Part shown: in pieces, positions 17,441-27,735 of the stretch
Position numbering within the stretch: position 1 is the stretch's first letter
Layout of the letters: every line of letters begins with the position of its first letter
Assembly: GCF_000517105.1 (NCBI RefSeq)
Contig: NZ_ALVT01000034.1
Location: 125,101 to 189,100 of the forward strand
Length of the DNA: 64,000 bases
Origin: Fischerella sp. PCC 9605
GTDB lineage: Bacteria > Cyanobacteriota > Cyanobacteriia > Cyanobacteriales > Nostocaceae
Direction of reading: 5' to 3'
Notes under the pieces: generated by a model
What the model was told of the DNA's origin: nothing
Database searches by the model: none
Seen by the model: only the letters and a program-made list of their open reading frames with translations
Position numbers and translations under genes: made by a program

Positions 17441-18670
17441 ATGAATAGCAGTCTCCTTTACCAATCAGTTGATGCTCTGCTTACTCGGAGAAATGACACT
17501 CCGCTGATTAGGGATTTTGATGCTTCAAAGCAGGTCGAACTGTTTGTGACACTGAAACAGTTTCAGTTTAGCGGTCAACTTGTATTGACCGATGTAATGG
17601 GGCGAGAGTGGATTGTTCACCTGTATCGCGGTTTCATCGCGTATACCACTGGTGGAGATCACCCAGTGAGACGCTGGAAGCGGAATTCAGCGCTCTATCT
17701 GCCCCACCAACCTGCTGATATTTCAGCACTACAGTACGAATTGGTTAATACGACGCCTGAAGATTTTGATACCTGTTGGCAGTACCAACTATTGTGTTTG
17801 TGGGTAGAGCAACAAAAAATTACCAAGGAGCAAGCTGCCAGAGTCGTTTGGTCAACGATTGTGGAAGTGTTGTTTGATATCACGCAAGCAACACAGGTTA
17901 CTTATGAACTCAGGCCTAACAAAACGCTGCCTAAGAGACTTGTTTTAATTGATGCAGCGCAAGCCGTTGCAGAAGCAGATCGGCTTTGGCAAAGTTGGAA
18001 AGCTGCAAAATTGGCAGATTGCTCCCCCAATAAAGCGCCTGCTATCGGTCAGGCAGGGGAACTGCAACAGCGAATTTCAACCTCAGTCTACCAAACGCTA
18101 AGCCAACTTTTAGAACAACAGCAGACCCTGCGTGAAATGGCAATAGACATGAAGCAGGACGTGTTGACTGTTATCCGTTCACTATTGCCCTATATTCAGT
18201 TGGGCTTGGTGGAATTAAAAACTATTGCTGACCTACCAGCCCCAATCTTTTCATCATCAACGCCATCAGAGGCTCGACGACCTTTAATTGCCTGTTTAGA
18301 TGATAATCCTTGGGTTAGCCAAGAGATGGAAAAGATTCTGACAGCAGCAAACTATCGGTTTGTCGGTCTAAACGATCCTTTACGGGCGATCGGCGTTTTG
18401 TTAGCGCTGAAGCCGGATCTGATCTTTCTTGATTTGATGATGCCGAATACAAATGGGTATGAAATTTGCAGCAAGCTACGCAAGCTTGCCTGCTTCCGCC
18501 ATACGCCAATTATTATTTTGACGGGAAATGATGGGGTAATTGATCGAGTTAGAGCTAAGATGGTTGGCTCTTCAGATTTTCTCAGCAAAGAAACAGTTGA
18601 TACTAACCAAGTCATAGGTGTAATCAATAAGCACCTTAAACAGATTCATCTCAGTGAACCGGCGTTGTAA
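17441..18670 (+). CDS. PatA/PixG-like response regulator (PATAN/DUF4388 + REC)
   Basis: A 409-residue regulator with an N-terminal PATAN-type domain (LFVTLKQFQFSGQLVLTD, WIVHLYRGFIAYTTGG, HPVRRWKRN), a helical middle and a C-terminal receiver domain (LIACLDDNPWVSQEMEKIL; phosphoacceptor Asp in LIFLDLMMPNTNGYE; LTGNDG). Proteins of this layout begin cyanobacterial pilus-motility chemotaxis operons (PixG, HmpA-like, PatA). The ATG at 17441 has GAAGG just upstream, while the open frame to TTG 17333 does not. It is followed by CheY-, CheW-, MCP- and CheA-type genes on the same strand. A role in type IV pilus-based motility or hormogonium taxis is inferred from family knowledge. Confidence 0.9.
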   Translation: MNSSLLYQSVDALLTRRNDTPLIRDFDASKQVELFVTLKQFQFSGQLVLTDVMGREWIVHLYRGFIAYTTGGDHPVRRWKRNSALYLPHQPADISALQYELVNTTPEDFDTCWQYQLLCLWVEQQKITKEQAARVVWSTIVEVLFDITQATQVTYELRPNKTLPKRLVLIDAAQAVAEADRLWQSWKAAKLADCSPNKAPAIGQAGELQQRISTSVYQTLSQLLEQQQTLREMAIDMKQDVLTVIRSLLPYIQLGLVELKTIADLPAPIFSSSTPSEARRPLIACLDDNPWVSQEMEKILTAANYRFVGLNDPLRAIGVLLALKPDLIFLDLMMPNTNGYEICSKLRKLACFRHTPIIILTGNDGVIDRVRAKMVGSSDFLSKETVDTNQVIGVINKHLKQIHLSEPAL

Positions 18671-18856
18671 ATCAAATGGGAAAAAGCAAGTTAAAAAACA
18701 TTCAGTTATAGGGGTTTAGGTCTCGCAAAGCTTCATACAGCTTGTAAAAGGCATTTGTGAAACCTACCCTTACTTCGGAAGAGAAAAATTTTTGAAATTT
18801 TGAGTCTTGAATTGTTTAGCTGTGGCTATCTGTTATTTGTTGGAGGTACATATTTT

Positions 18857-19273
18857 ATGAATCTTACCCTGACTACTGAGGATTCCTTGACTGATCAAAC
18901 AGTTGCCTTGGTAGTTGATGATTCTCTACCTGCACGGGAAATGATTACAAAGTATTTGCATCAATCCGGTTTTCATGTTTTGACAGCTACTAACGGAGAA
19001 GAAGCAATACAACAAATCAGTAAACATAAGCCTAATATTATCATCCTAGATGTTGTCCTGCCGGATAGAAGCGGTTTTGCGCTTTGTCGAGATTTAAAGG
19101 CGACAGCTGAGACAACTAACATCCCCATTATTCTCTGCTCAATTAAAAAAACGAATGCTGATAAATTCTGGGGATTAAAGCAGGGAGCCAATGCTTACTT
19201 ATCTAAGCCAGTTGCTGAGGAAGAACTACTCAGCGTTATAAATAATTGTTTGGGTGTCAAGTCTGATATTTAA
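18857..19273 (+). CDS. CheY-like response regulator (PixH-like)
   Basis: A 138-residue single receiver domain. The acidic pair DD is at about residues 21-22 (VALVVDDSLPAREM), the phosphoacceptor is Asp65 (NIIILDVVLPDRSG), and the conserved lysine is in AYLSKPV. There is no output domain, so it acts by protein contact, probably on the pilus motors. The ATG at 18857 has GGAGG ten bases upstream, better than an earlier in-frame start at 18800. Second gene of the chemotaxis-type operon; the stop lies 10 bp before the CheW start. Confidence 0.93.
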   Translation: MNLTLTTEDSLTDQTVALVVDDSLPAREMITKYLHQSGFHVLTATNGEEAIQQISKHKPNIIILDVVLPDRSGFALCRDLKATAETTNIPIILCSIKKTNADKFWGLKQGANAYLSKPVAEEELLSVINNCLGVKSDI

Positions 19274-19283
19274 GGAGACACCA

Positions 19284-19823
19284 ATGACATCTGACTCTTT
19301 AGCATCATCATCAACAACAGTCCCATCCTCTGCAAAGGCAAGAGAGCAGTTTTTACGGTTTCAGCTTGTTCCTGACACAACAGTATTGCTGCCAATTTCT
19401 CAGATAGCTGAGGTCTTGACAATTCCTGTCGATCAGATTACGCCAATTCCTCAACTTGCTGCATGGGTAATGGGGGCTTATAACTGGCGGGGTCAGGTAC
19501 TCTGGATGGTTAATCTGGCTCACTTGATCGGGTTCACACCTTGGCATCAACAAGGTATAAGTGCAACCTATAGCGCAATTGTACTGCGTGCCCGCTCTAT
19601 GAGTACGCCAGACAACAATGCTGAGAACCAGATGATCGGGCTAGTGATAAACCGAGCAGAAATGATGGAGTGGTGCGATCCGGATCTGCTTCAATCTCCG
19701 TCGTCCGATGTCGTCACTCCTCAGTTGGTGCCGTTTATGCGCGGATACCAATTGAAATCCAATGGTGAACAGTTAGCCGTTTTGGATGATGAAGCCATTA
19801 TTGCCGCCATATCCCAATCATAA
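19284..19823 (+). CDS. CheW-like adaptor (PixI-like)
   Basis: A 180-residue CheW-domain protein linking the chemoreceptor to the CheA kinase. Visible family parts: FLRFQLVPDTTVLLPISQIAEV, PIPQLAAWVMGAYNWRGQVLWMVNL and the loop before IGLVINRAEMMEW. The start ATG 19284 has AAGGAGA directly upstream; an earlier in-frame ATG overlaps the previous gene. The N-terminal 20 residues are serine- and threonine-rich. Tight spacing shows it is in the operon. Confidence 0.92.
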   Translation: MTSDSLASSSTTVPSSAKAREQFLRFQLVPDTTVLLPISQIAEVLTIPVDQITPIPQLAAWVMGAYNWRGQVLWMVNLAHLIGFTPWHQQGISATYSAIVLRARSMSTPDNNAENQMIGLVINRAEMMEWCDPDLLQSPSSDVVTPQLVPFMRGYQLKSNGEQLAVLDDEAIIAAISQS

Positions 19824-19910
19824 GCTTCAGAAGCCATAAACTGATTGTTCTGCCTTTCTTAGCCTTGAGACGACTGCAACCAACTGCTCAGTTTTCATGA
19901 GGTAAATTCC

Positions 19911-22238
19911 ATGACTCAGAATCATGTTAGGTCTGTGTTGCCTAACTCCCAAAATGCGAAGACAAGTAGAAACTCATCCAAAACTCGACAGCTTTTTCAC
20001 CAATTGGGGAAAGCGAGTTGGTGGAAGGAATTGAGTCTACAAGTATTGAGTTTACCAAAGAGTTTGCCAAGAAAAGTCACAGTTCTGGCAGTTGCGATCG
20101 GTGTGATTCCGATCGCAACCGTTGGGGGTATCGCTTATACCTTGGCGAGTCGCTCGATCACAACGCAAATTTTTGCCGAGCAAGAAAGCCGCATCATTGG
20201 CTTGAGTAGCGCACTTACCATCACCATTAATGAGTTTGTGGAAGACGCTGAAATCATTGCTAAATCGCCTTTGATGATGGAGTCACAGTTACAACAAATT
20301 TCTGAGGATTCTTTCGCGATCGAGCCACCATTAAATCCAGCGATTTCGCACGAGCAACCAGTCGGTCTGCTAAACCGTTTTATGGGTCTGCTAAACAGTT
20401 TTATGGAGGCTAGCAACGGGAAATACGACAGTATTGCTGTCACTGACATAACGGGCAAATTGCTGTTTCAGTCCCAATCATCGCGACCATTTAGTGCCGA
20501 AGAGAACTATAGCGATCAAGAGCACTTTCAGCGAGCGGTCTCCAGCCAGTCTCCAGCCATTAGCGACCCAAAGATGACTCTCTCACCAGGCAGAAGTCAC
20601 CTAGAAGTCGCTGCACCTATAAAACAGCCTGGAACAGGTAAAGTCATTGGTGTCGTTCTGGTGCGAATGTCATCAGAACGTCTAAACGAAATATTTAAAT
20701 TTCTTGAAGACAATTCTTGGGAATATGAAATTGTCACTCCCGAAGGGCAGGTCTTTGCAGCCGCGGAACCAGATATGATCGGTCATTCGGCTGAAGCCGA
20801 TTATGAGGGAATTTCCGAGACATGGCCACAGATGTTGGAAGCACTCAAGGAAAGATCGGTACTGACCTATGTGGCAACAGATAAGAACGATCAGGAAGAA
20901 GTTCTGGTCAGCTTTACAAATATGCCAGGGTTAAGAGGAGTGCCAGAACCTGGATGGACAGTGGGTATTGCCCGCCCTACAGTGCAAACCTTTGCTCCTT
21001 TAAGGAAGCTACGCCAAATTTTACTTGTGGGAATAGCCATAGCAGCCCTACTGGTAGGGACGATTGCCGCTATCCTAGCAAAGCGGGCTACCCGTCCTCT
21101 CCTAGATGCAACCTCCGCAGTGGAGAGCATGGGTCGAGGAAAATTGAATACCCGTCTGAATGTGAACGGTGAAGACGAGCTTGCTGTGCTATGTACCACC
21201 ATCAACGATATGGCGCAGCAAATAGAACAGTTCGTGCAGGAGAAAGAACTCTTGCAAAAACGGGTGTTCGAGTTGCTGGTGGAAGTAGAGCCTGTCAGTA
21301 AAGGAGATCTGACAGTTTATGCCCAGGTGACAGACGATGAAGTTGGTACGGTCGCTGACTCTTATAACTATGTGATTGAGAACTTGCGGAAGATTGTGAC
21401 TCAAGTCCAAACCGCAACCAACCAAGTAGAAGCAACAGCGAACGACAGTGAGGGTTTTGTTCAAACATTAGTTGAAGGTGCTTTACAGCAGTCCAACAAA
21501 ATTACGGGAGCCATCGAGCGGATTCACGCAATGGATAACTCGATCCAAGCGATCGCCACGAATGCTAAAGCGGCAGAAGCAACAGTTCACCAAGCGACTG
21601 AAATCGTCCAACTGGAAAATGAACTGATGAATTTAACAGTAGACGGGATTATGGCGATCCGAGGCACAGTATCAGAAACTGCGAAGAAAGTCAAGCATTT
21701 AGGCGAATCTTCCCAAAAAATCTTTACAGTAGTAAATCTGATTAAGAATTTTGCCGAGCAAACGAATGTTCTGGCGCTGAATGCATCCCTCGAAGCTGCT
21801 CGCGCTGGCGAAGAAGGTCGAGGCTTTGCGATCGTTGCTGAAGAAATCCGAGAGCTAGCTCAGCAATCGGCAAAAGCCACCGATGATATCGAAAAGCTGA
21901 TATCTAGTATTCAGCGGGCAACCAGTGAGGTGGTGACTGCAATGGAAGTCGGTACTGAACAGGTTGTGTCTGGAAGCAAATTGGTGGATGAAACCCGTTT
22001 GGGGTTAAACCAAATCGTCACAGCTAATGCTCAAATTCATGAAGTGGTGCAAGCGATCGCCCAAGCAACGGTAGAGCAAGCTCAAAACTCTGAGATTGTC
22101 ACCCAAACGATGACAGAGGTTGCTACCATCGCCCAAAACACAGCAACTTCAGCTACGAATGTGTCGGTTTCCTTTGAGAAACTAATTGCAGTCGCCAAAG
22201 TGCTGCAAGGAAGTGTCAGTCAGTTCAAAGTAGATTAG
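19911..22238 (+). CDS. Methyl-accepting chemotaxis protein with extracellular Cache-like sensor
   Basis: A 775-residue receptor. TM1 is at about 55-75 ([20 protein letters not shown]), the periplasmic sensor at about 76-360 with dCache-like motifs ([51 protein letters not shown]-like end), and TM2 at about 365-388. HAMP follows ([21 protein letters not shown]), then a second HAMP-like segment. The signalling tip [22 protein letters not shown] is intact. There are no GAF or bilin-binding domains, so unlike PixJ it is probably a small-molecule receptor and not a photoreceptor. The SD GAGGT lies before ATG 19911. Operon position matches pixJ/hmpD. Confidence 0.92.
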   Translation: MTQNHVRSVLPNSQNAKTSRNSSKTRQLFHQLGKASWWKELSLQVLSLPKSLPRKVTVLAVAIGVIPIATVGGIAYTLASRSITTQIFAEQESRIIGLSSALTITINEFVEDAEIIAKSPLMMESQLQQISEDSFAIEPPLNPAISHEQPVGLLNRFMGLLNSFMEASNGKYDSIAVTDITGKLLFQSQSSRPFSAEENYSDQEHFQRAVSSQSPAISDPKMTLSPGRSHLEVAAPIKQPGTGKVIGVVLVRMSSERLNEIFKFLEDNSWEYEIVTPEGQVFAAAEPDMIGHSAEADYEGISETWPQMLEALKERSVLTYVATDKNDQEEVLVSFTNMPGLRGVPEPGWTVGIARPTVQTFAPLRKLRQILLVGIAIAALLVGTIAAILAKRATRPLLDATSAVESMGRGKLNTRLNVNGEDELAVLCTTINDMAQQIEQFVQEKELLQKRVFELLVEVEPVSKGDLTVYAQVTDDEVGTVADSYNYVIENLRKIVTQVQTATNQVEATANDSEGFVQTLVEGALQQSNKITGAIERIHAMDNSIQAIATNAKAAEATVHQATEIVQLENELMNLTVDGIMAIRGTVSETAKKVKHLGESSQKIFTVVNLIKNFAEQTNVLALNASLEAARAGEEGRGFAIVAEEIRELAQQSAKATDDIEKLISSIQRATSEVVTAMEVGTEQVVSGSKLVDETRLGLNQIVTANAQIHEVVQAIAQATVEQAQNSEIVTQTMTEVATIAQNTATSATNVSVSFEKLIAVAKVLQGSVSQFKVD

Positions 22239-22277
22239 CATCAAACGTTCCACGGATGACTCAGGGAGAAGCAGATT

Positions 22278-25200
22278 ATGTCGATGTCTCGCGATGTTCA
22301 CGACCAAACTTATCAATTTTTTATTGAAGAAGTCCCTGAACTGCTGCAAGCGATCGAAACAGGGCTACTCACACTGAGGTCTGAACGCAGCTCTACCAAA
22401 CTCCACGAGGTAATGCGAGCCGCTCACTCCCTCAAAGGAGGTGCTGCGATTGTGGAGCTTGAGGGCATCGTAACCATTGCCCATCGACTAGAGGACACTT
22501 TCAGGGCACTCTACGACGAGACTATAGAAATCGATGCCGATCTCGAAGGGCTGCTGCTACAAGCCTACGATTGTCTCCGGCTTCCCCTTACAGAGCAGAT
22601 TGCAACTGGCTACTTTGACTTAGAGTCAGCCTTAACCGCTGCCGATCCTATATTTACCAAAATAGAAGAAAAACTGGGAGATGCACTCACTCGGGCTAAT
22701 TACTACATACCTGACTCTGCGGATCTAAACGTTGACATCATCGCCTCAGTCTTTCAGGTCGATGTAGCTCATGGTCTAGAGCGCCTGACTGTCGCAATCA
22801 CTACTAGACCCCAAAAACATGAGATTGCTGAAGAATTACGCGCACAAACAGAACTTTTTGCTAAATTTGCTGAGTTTCTAGAGCTTCCAGGGTTGAAAGC
22901 GATCGCAGAAACGACTTTAGCTGCCCTAGAAGCTCACCCCGATCAAGCACTGCACATCGCCCAATTGGCACTTGCTGATTTTACTTCAAGCAGAGAGGCT
23001 GTTCTTGCGGGCGATCGCACCCAAGGAGGCAGCCCCTCGGCAGGTCTGATCGCTTTGGCAGAAACCACCGTAATTGACGAAGCACCGATAGATATATTCA
23101 ACCCAGCGATCGCTTCCCTAGACTCAGAAACTGCGGTTGAACACCTAGAGGAAGGTCTCTCCCTTTCCTTAGAAGATTTATTGAGTGGAAAGACATCGGT
23201 TACATCTGCACAAGCGAGTGATAACAGTCCAGTTTTTCTGTTTGAGGTTGATATAGAAGATATAGAAGAAGTAACCCCAAACATCAACGATCTGGAATCG
23301 GCAACTAACATTATCTCCGGAACAGAGGCAGCAGAAGAATTACCATCTCTACCCAAGCTAAATCTTGCTAGCCCTACTCCTAGCAACGCTATTGTAGTCT
23401 CGCGGGCAACAGAACCTTCTGCAATTGAGTCTGTTCTGAAGCAGGAATTTCAGATTCGCAAACAGCCTCAGGAACAGCTTTCCAACAGTGCTTCCAATAT
23501 TTCAGTTCGGGTTGACCTCGCTCGCTTAGATCGGATGAATAATCTCTTGGGCGAATTAACGATTAACCGCAATATGTTTGCTCTTGAGAACGAACAAATT
23601 CAGGAAGCTATTGAAGAGTTACTCCGTCGTTTCGATCGCTTTCAAGGAGTCATCGAGCAGATACAAAACTTATCAAACACCATGTTGGTCACTTCAGAAT
23701 CCATTGACCACACAAAGAAGGTGGCGCTAGGGAACGGGAACCAGGAATCAGGTCTTTTGAATGAATCCTCTCATCGTTCCTTTGACTCTGGACATAGCCC
23801 TTCTGCATCTGGTCTTCAGTTATCAGCTTCTGAATTCTCCTTTACAGAGTTTGATGCTCTGGAAATGGATCGCTACGGAGCCCTACACTCTTCGCTTCAG
23901 GAAATCCTGGAAGAAGTAGCGCAGATCAAAGAGGCAGTGGATGATGTTGCCATGTTTCGGGGACGCTCGAATCGAACAATTCGACAGGAGCGTCAAATGC
24001 TCTCTCAGCTACGGGATGAACTCATGTGGTCTCGCATGTTGCCAATTGGTAACGTGCTAAATCGTTTTCCCAGAGTATTGCGGGATCTATCTACCACCTA
24101 TAACAAATCTGTCAGCTTGAGACTAATAGGAACAGAAGTACAGGTTGAGAAAGCCATTGTAGAGAAGCTCTATGACCCGCTTCTGCACTTACTTCGGAAC
24201 GCCTTCGATCATGGCATTGAGCCCCCAGATGTTCGGTGTCAACAAGGAAAACCAGAGCAAGGCGAAATTGAAATTCGAGCCTATCACCAGGGCAACCAAA
24301 CTGTTGTTGAGATACGGGATGATGGTCAGGGACTCAATTTAGAGCGTATTTGTTCTCGGGCAATCGAAAGAGGCTTATTGTTGCCAGAACAATTGGCAGC
24401 GATTCCTACGGTGGAGCTGTTTGAACTGATCTTTGAGCCTGGTTTTTCAACCGCAAGTCATGTGAGCGAACTTTCTGGACGGGGAGTTGGGCTAGATGTA
24501 GTGAAAGCGCAGTTACAATCCCTTAAAGGCAGTATCACTGTTACCTCCTCTCCTGGACAAGGCACAACCTTTACTTTACGCCTGCCATTTACACTAACGG
24601 TCGCCAAATTACTAGTTTGCTCAGTCGGTTCCACAACTGTAGCACTGCCAATCGACAGCATTGCCAGGATTATAACTCCCCAAGCTACTCAGACTCACCA
24701 AGTTGGCAGCCAGCAATTTTTAACCTGGCAAGAGCAGTCTATTCCTGTTTATCGATTGGCCGATCTTTTGCACTACAACTGTCCATTGCCAGAAACCTTT
24801 TCTAGCAATGCGGTGGTTGCTGTTTCCTCAACAGAAAACACAACAGAAAACAAAATCCCACCACTGCTGCTGATCCGTCGAGAGCAAGAGATGTTTGCTC
24901 TAGAAGTTGATTACATAGTTGCTGAGCAAGAACTGGTAATCAAACCCTTTGGAGCGATGATCGCCCCTCCCAACTATATTTCTGGTTGTACCATCCTGGG
25001 AAGTGGCTGTCTAATTCCCGTGATGAATGGTGTGATGTTGCTAGAAGAGTTTATGGCGCAGAGCAAAACTAACATGGCCGCCATAGCACCTACAATCGAA
25101 TCGTTAGCCACTCACGAGCATTTATCTGCCTACGAGACACACACAACGCCTACAGTGCTTGTTGTTGACGACTCTACTACCGCTAGACAAGCTTTAGTTC

Positions 25201-25544
25201 TCACTTTAGAGAAAGCTGGCTATCGAGTTTTGCAAGCGCGAGATGGATGGGAAGCGATCGAACAACTGCGGTATGGTTCAATAATGGTGCAACTGATCAT
25301 TTCTGATGTCGAAATGCCTAATATGAATGGGTTTGAGTTTCTTGAATATTGTCGTCAAGACCCTCAACTAGCAACAATTCCTGTAGCAATGTTGACAACC
25401 CGTGGTAACAGCAAACACCGCAATTTAGCAATGCTCCTAGGTGCTAGCGCTTACTTCACCAAACCTTACATTGAGTTAGAACTGCTATCGGCACTGAGCA
25501 ACATTGTTGGTCAGAATGCGCCTCAAAAAATACCTTACCTTTAA
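22278..25544 (+). CDS. cheA: CheA hybrid histidine kinase (PixL/HmpE-like)
   Basis: A 1088-residue kinase. The N-terminal Hpt domain has phosphoacceptor His50 (MRAAHSLKGGAA). A long acidic, poorly conserved linker (about 230-400) follows, then the dimerisation and catalytic domains with LLHLLRNAFDHGIEPP (N box), VEIRDDGQGL (G1) and SGRGVGLDVVKAQL (G2). A CheW-like domain (TVAKLLVCSVGSTTVALPID) comes next, and a C-terminal receiver domain with Asp1010 (LIISDVEMPNMNGFE) closes the protein. This Hpt-kinase-CheW-REC order is typical of cyanobacterial PixL-type kinases. It is the last gene of the operon; the hairpin repeat follows the stop at once and may end the transcript. Confidence 0.94.
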   Translation: MSMSRDVHDQTYQFFIEEVPELLQAIETGLLTLRSERSSTKLHEVMRAAHSLKGGAAIVELEGIVTIAHRLEDTFRALYDETIEIDADLEGLLLQAYDCLRLPLTEQIATGYFDLESALTAADPIFTKIEEKLGDALTRANYYIPDSADLNVDIIASVFQVDVAHGLERLTVAITTRPQKHEIAEELRAQTELFAKFAEFLELPGLKAIAETTLAALEAHPDQALHIAQLALADFTSSREAVLAGDRTQGGSPSAGLIALAETTVIDEAPIDIFNPAIASLDSETAVEHLEEGLSLSLEDLLSGKTSVTSAQASDNSPVFLFEVDIEDIEEVTPNINDLESATNIISGTEAAEELPSLPKLNLASPTPSNAIVVSRATEPSAIESVLKQEFQIRKQPQEQLSNSASNISVRVDLARLDRMNNLLGELTINRNMFALENEQIQEAIEELLRRFDRFQGVIEQIQNLSNTMLVTSESIDHTKKVALGNGNQESGLLNESSHRSFDSGHSPSASGLQLSASEFSFTEFDALEMDRYGALHSSLQEILEEVAQIKEAVDDVAMFRGRSNRTIRQERQMLSQLRDELMWSRMLPIGNVLNRFPRVLRDLSTTYNKSVSLRLIGTEVQVEKAIVEKLYDPLLHLLRNAFDHGIEPPDVRCQQGKPEQGEIEIRAYHQGNQTVVEIRDDGQGLNLERICSRAIERGLLLPEQLAAIPTVELFELIFEPGFSTASHVSELSGRGVGLDVVKAQLQSLKGSITVTSSPGQGTTFTLRLPFTLTVAKLLVCSVGSTTVALPIDSIARIITPQATQTHQVGSQQFLTWQEQSIPVYRLADLLHYNCPLPETFSSNAVVAVSSTENTTENKIPPLLLIRREQEMFALEVDYIVAEQELVIKPFGAMIAPPNYISGCTILGSGCLIPVMNGVMLLEEFMAQSKTNMAAIAPTIESLATHEHLSAYETHTTPTVLVVDDSTTARQALVLTLEKAGYRVLQARDGWEAIEQLRYGSIMVQLIISDVEMPNMNGFEFLEYCRQDPQLATIPVAMLTTRGNSKHRNLAMLLGASAYFTKPYIELELLSALSNIVGQNAPQKIPYL

Positions 25545-25546
25545 AA

Positions 25547-25642
25547 AGTAAAAAGATAAAAGTAAAAAGTAAAAAGAAAATCCCCATAAATAAATTAAGG
25601 GGATTTGAAATGGACGCATTTTTGATCGCGCTACGCGTCTCT
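25547..25642. repeat. Hairpin repeat, copy 2 (right of chemotaxis operon)
   Basis: Starts three bases after the cheA stop. AGTAAAA heptamers are followed by an 8-bp stem, AAATCCCC (25578-25585) with GGGGATTT (25599-25606), then TGGACGCATTTTTGATCGCGCTACGCGTCTC. It matches copy 1 at 16971-17070 in order and direction. Confidence 0.75.
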
Positions 25643-25796
25643 CAAAAAGTATTTTTACTTGTTTCATAAATAAATTTAGAGGCTTCAAACCCAATATTTT
25701 CTTCTTATTTATGAATGCCTTTTTACTTTTTACTTGTTCGATGATGTGATGAGTCAAAATTCATAAGAATTTTTTAGTCAATCCTTAACCTTGTTT

Positions 25797-25824
25797 AATA
25801 TGAAGCTTTAACTTCATATTTTTT
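25797..25824 (+). terminator. Rho-independent terminator-like hairpin
   Basis: AATATGAAG (25797-25805) pairs exactly with CTTCATATT (25812-25820) across a 6-base loop and runs into six T. About 250 bases after cheA. Confidence 0.75.
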
Positions 25825-25848
25825 AATAAGAAATGATATTGTTTGATC

Positions 25849-25881
25849 AAATGGTCTTGTTCATAAAACAAGACCATTTTT
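25849..25881 (+). terminator. Strong 13-bp terminator hairpin
   Basis: AAATGGTCTTGTT (25849-25861) pairs exactly with AACAAGACCATTT (25867-25879) across a 5-base loop, followed by T. Because of the A-run before it, it can act in both directions. No gene ends just before it. Confidence 0.75.
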
Positions 25882-26273
25882 GATCGTGATTAGCACTCAC
25901 ACCTATAACAATACCAATCTCTTAAATTCTTTGTGTCCTACCCTGCACTCCCAGCGCGCAGCGACTTCCCGTAGGGTAGCCCAAAAAGGTGCGTATATAA
26001 GTCATTTGTGGTTAGTTAAACAAAGATTTTCTGGGTGGGGAAGGGATTAATTAATTTTTCCTCTGACCAATCATTTCTTGATGGTACAAGCCCCCGGATT
26101 TATTCGTGGAATCAAAATCCACGCATCCAAAATCCAAAATTGTTTGACAGTAATCCACAATGTTCAGGAATGATTTGGATGGCTGCAAAAGACATTACTT
26201 TTAGTCAGATTGTTACCTCATCGCATTTAGACTCTGTAGACCGATAGGCTTTTTATAAATTGGCGAAAACCTT

Positions 26274-27359
26274 ATGTCTGAAAAAACAACAGAAACAACA
26301 ATCCTAGTTTTACTTCTTTTAACTGCGGCTGGACTAGTTGGTTTAGGGTTTTGGTGGGCTAGTGATGGGTCTGGTTTTGGATCTGCTAGCAACTTGTTGG
26401 TGGATTCTATAGATGGTGCTGGGAAAAAACTACAGAAGCCTTCCGATCGGACTCTGACCTTTGCCGCTTACAATCAAGCTCGAACCTTTGCCGAAGTGCC
26501 AAATATTCCGTCCGGATTATTTAGTTATGGAGGCAGTACAACTTGGGCACCAATCCGAAAAACACTAGACCCAATTATTCAAACCACCCAACCGCAATTT
26601 AGATTGCGCTACACCAATCCAGTCATTGGTAAACCTGGGTCTGGTACAGGTATCAAGATGCTGTTAGAGAACCAGCTTGTTTTTTCTCAGTCCTCGCGCC
26701 CAGTTAAAGATAAAGAATACCAGGAAGCACAGCAACGCGGTTTTTCTCTCAAAGAAATACCAGTGGCGATAGATGGAATTGCGATCGCCGTTCATCCCAA
26801 TCTAAACATTCTCGGTCTCACTGTCGCTCAACTCAAAGATATCTACACAGGCAAGATTAATAACTGGAAGCAAGTCGGTGGGCCAGACCTCCCTCTGACT
26901 CCCTACTCTCGACCTCAAGAAGCAGGTGGTACGGTAGAATTCTTTGTAGACAACGTTTTGCAGGGTGGGAAACTCGGTACTAATGTCAAGATTGTTGATG
27001 ACACAACCAGTGGAGTGAGAAAAGTGGCTTCAGACCTTGGTGGTATCTATTATGCTACTGCCATTGAAGTATTGTCACAATGTAAGGTCAAACCTTTGCC
27101 GATTGGGTCTAAAGCAGACCAAATGGTTTCTCCCTACCAAGAGCCTTTGGTGGAGCCTTCTCAATGCCCAAATCAGCGCAACCGCCTCAACAGAGTAGCC
27201 ATACAAAGTGGACAATATCCAATTACTCGCCGATTGTTTGTGATCGTTAAGCAAAACGGTCTAGAGGATGAACAGGCTGGTATGGCTTATGCTGCTTTGT
27301 TATTGAGTAATCAAGGTCAGAAGTTAATTAACGATGCTGGATTTATAAGCCTTCGCTAG
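26274..27359 (+). CDS. PstS-like substrate-binding protein, membrane-anchored
   Basis: A 361-residue type 2 periplasmic-binding-fold protein. An N-terminal membrane anchor (TILVLLLLTAAGLVGLGFWW) is followed by PBP-like features: FSYGGSTTWAPI, GSGTGIKMLLENQLVFSQSSRP, IAIAVHPNLNILGLTVAQL and IYTGKINNWKQVGGPDLP, which recur in phosphate-binding proteins. No phosphate-transport permease or ATPase gene is adjacent, so this may be a stand-alone sensor or binding protein and not the transporter subunit. Similar anchored proteins are common in cyanobacteria. The start ATG 26274 has only a weak ribosome site. Confidence 0.85.
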   Translation: MSEKTTETTILVLLLLTAAGLVGLGFWWASDGSGFGSASNLLVDSIDGAGKKLQKPSDRTLTFAAYNQARTFAEVPNIPSGLFSYGGSTTWAPIRKTLDPIIQTTQPQFRLRYTNPVIGKPGSGTGIKMLLENQLVFSQSSRPVKDKEYQEAQQRGFSLKEIPVAIDGIAIAVHPNLNILGLTVAQLKDIYTGKINNWKQVGGPDLPLTPYSRPQEAGGTVEFFVDNVLQGGKLGTNVKIVDDTTSGVRKVASDLGGIYYATAIEVLSQCKVKPLPIGSKADQMVSPYQEPLVEPSQCPNQRNRLNRVAIQSGQYPITRRLFVIVKQNGLEDEQAGMAYAALLLSNQGQKLINDAGFISLR

Positions 27360-27735
27360 CTAGTTGAACTTAGAAATCTATCTTCTGTCCCGAGTTTGCC
27401 ACCTTTTTGTCCCAGGTTTGTCTATCTTCTTTTGCTTAACTAAAAGTAACAATTTACATATTTATTTAGAATCTCAATACCTTTACTGTCAATGCATTCT
27501 CAGAACTTGGTTCTTCGTGTTTGCTGCCACTTCAAGCCTTAGTCTGGTGTACTGCTAGCTTAAGTTAGCTAGTGATGGCAGCGTAGCTCTTAGGTTAGAT
27601 CACTGCGTTGACGATTGCTGACACTAAGCCTGGCAACTTCCTTGTTGTTGTTTTGTTAGGCTTAACTGTTCAACTCATCCGGCTTTTTATCACAGAGAAT
27701 CAAGCAAAAAACGCGTCAATCACTGGGATTTTGTT
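27360..27735. other. Intergenic region, nothing recognised
   Basis: About 0.38 kb. An ORF at 27364-27558 lacks protein-like composition. No repeat or RNA recognised; it should hold the promoter of the next gene. Confidence 0.4.

Larger units (their letters stand above)
25643..26273. other. Intergenic region with two terminators and REP-like text
   Basis: Holds the two hairpins listed next, a GC-rich repeat-like segment (25935-25995), and near 26085-26130 an AAGCCCCCGGATTTATTCG stretch with a CGTGGA/TCCACG stem and AAAATCC heptamers. No credible gene was found. Confidence 0.4.

Noticed and set aside
20018-25757. Many ORFs on the opposite strand of the chemotaxis genes
   Set aside because: They are shadows of strongly coding frames and lack motifs.
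26035-26247. 70-codon plus-strand ORF before the PstS-like gene
   Set aside because: Translation is repeat-derived (SWNQNPRIQNPK) and there is no ribosome binding site or family likeness.
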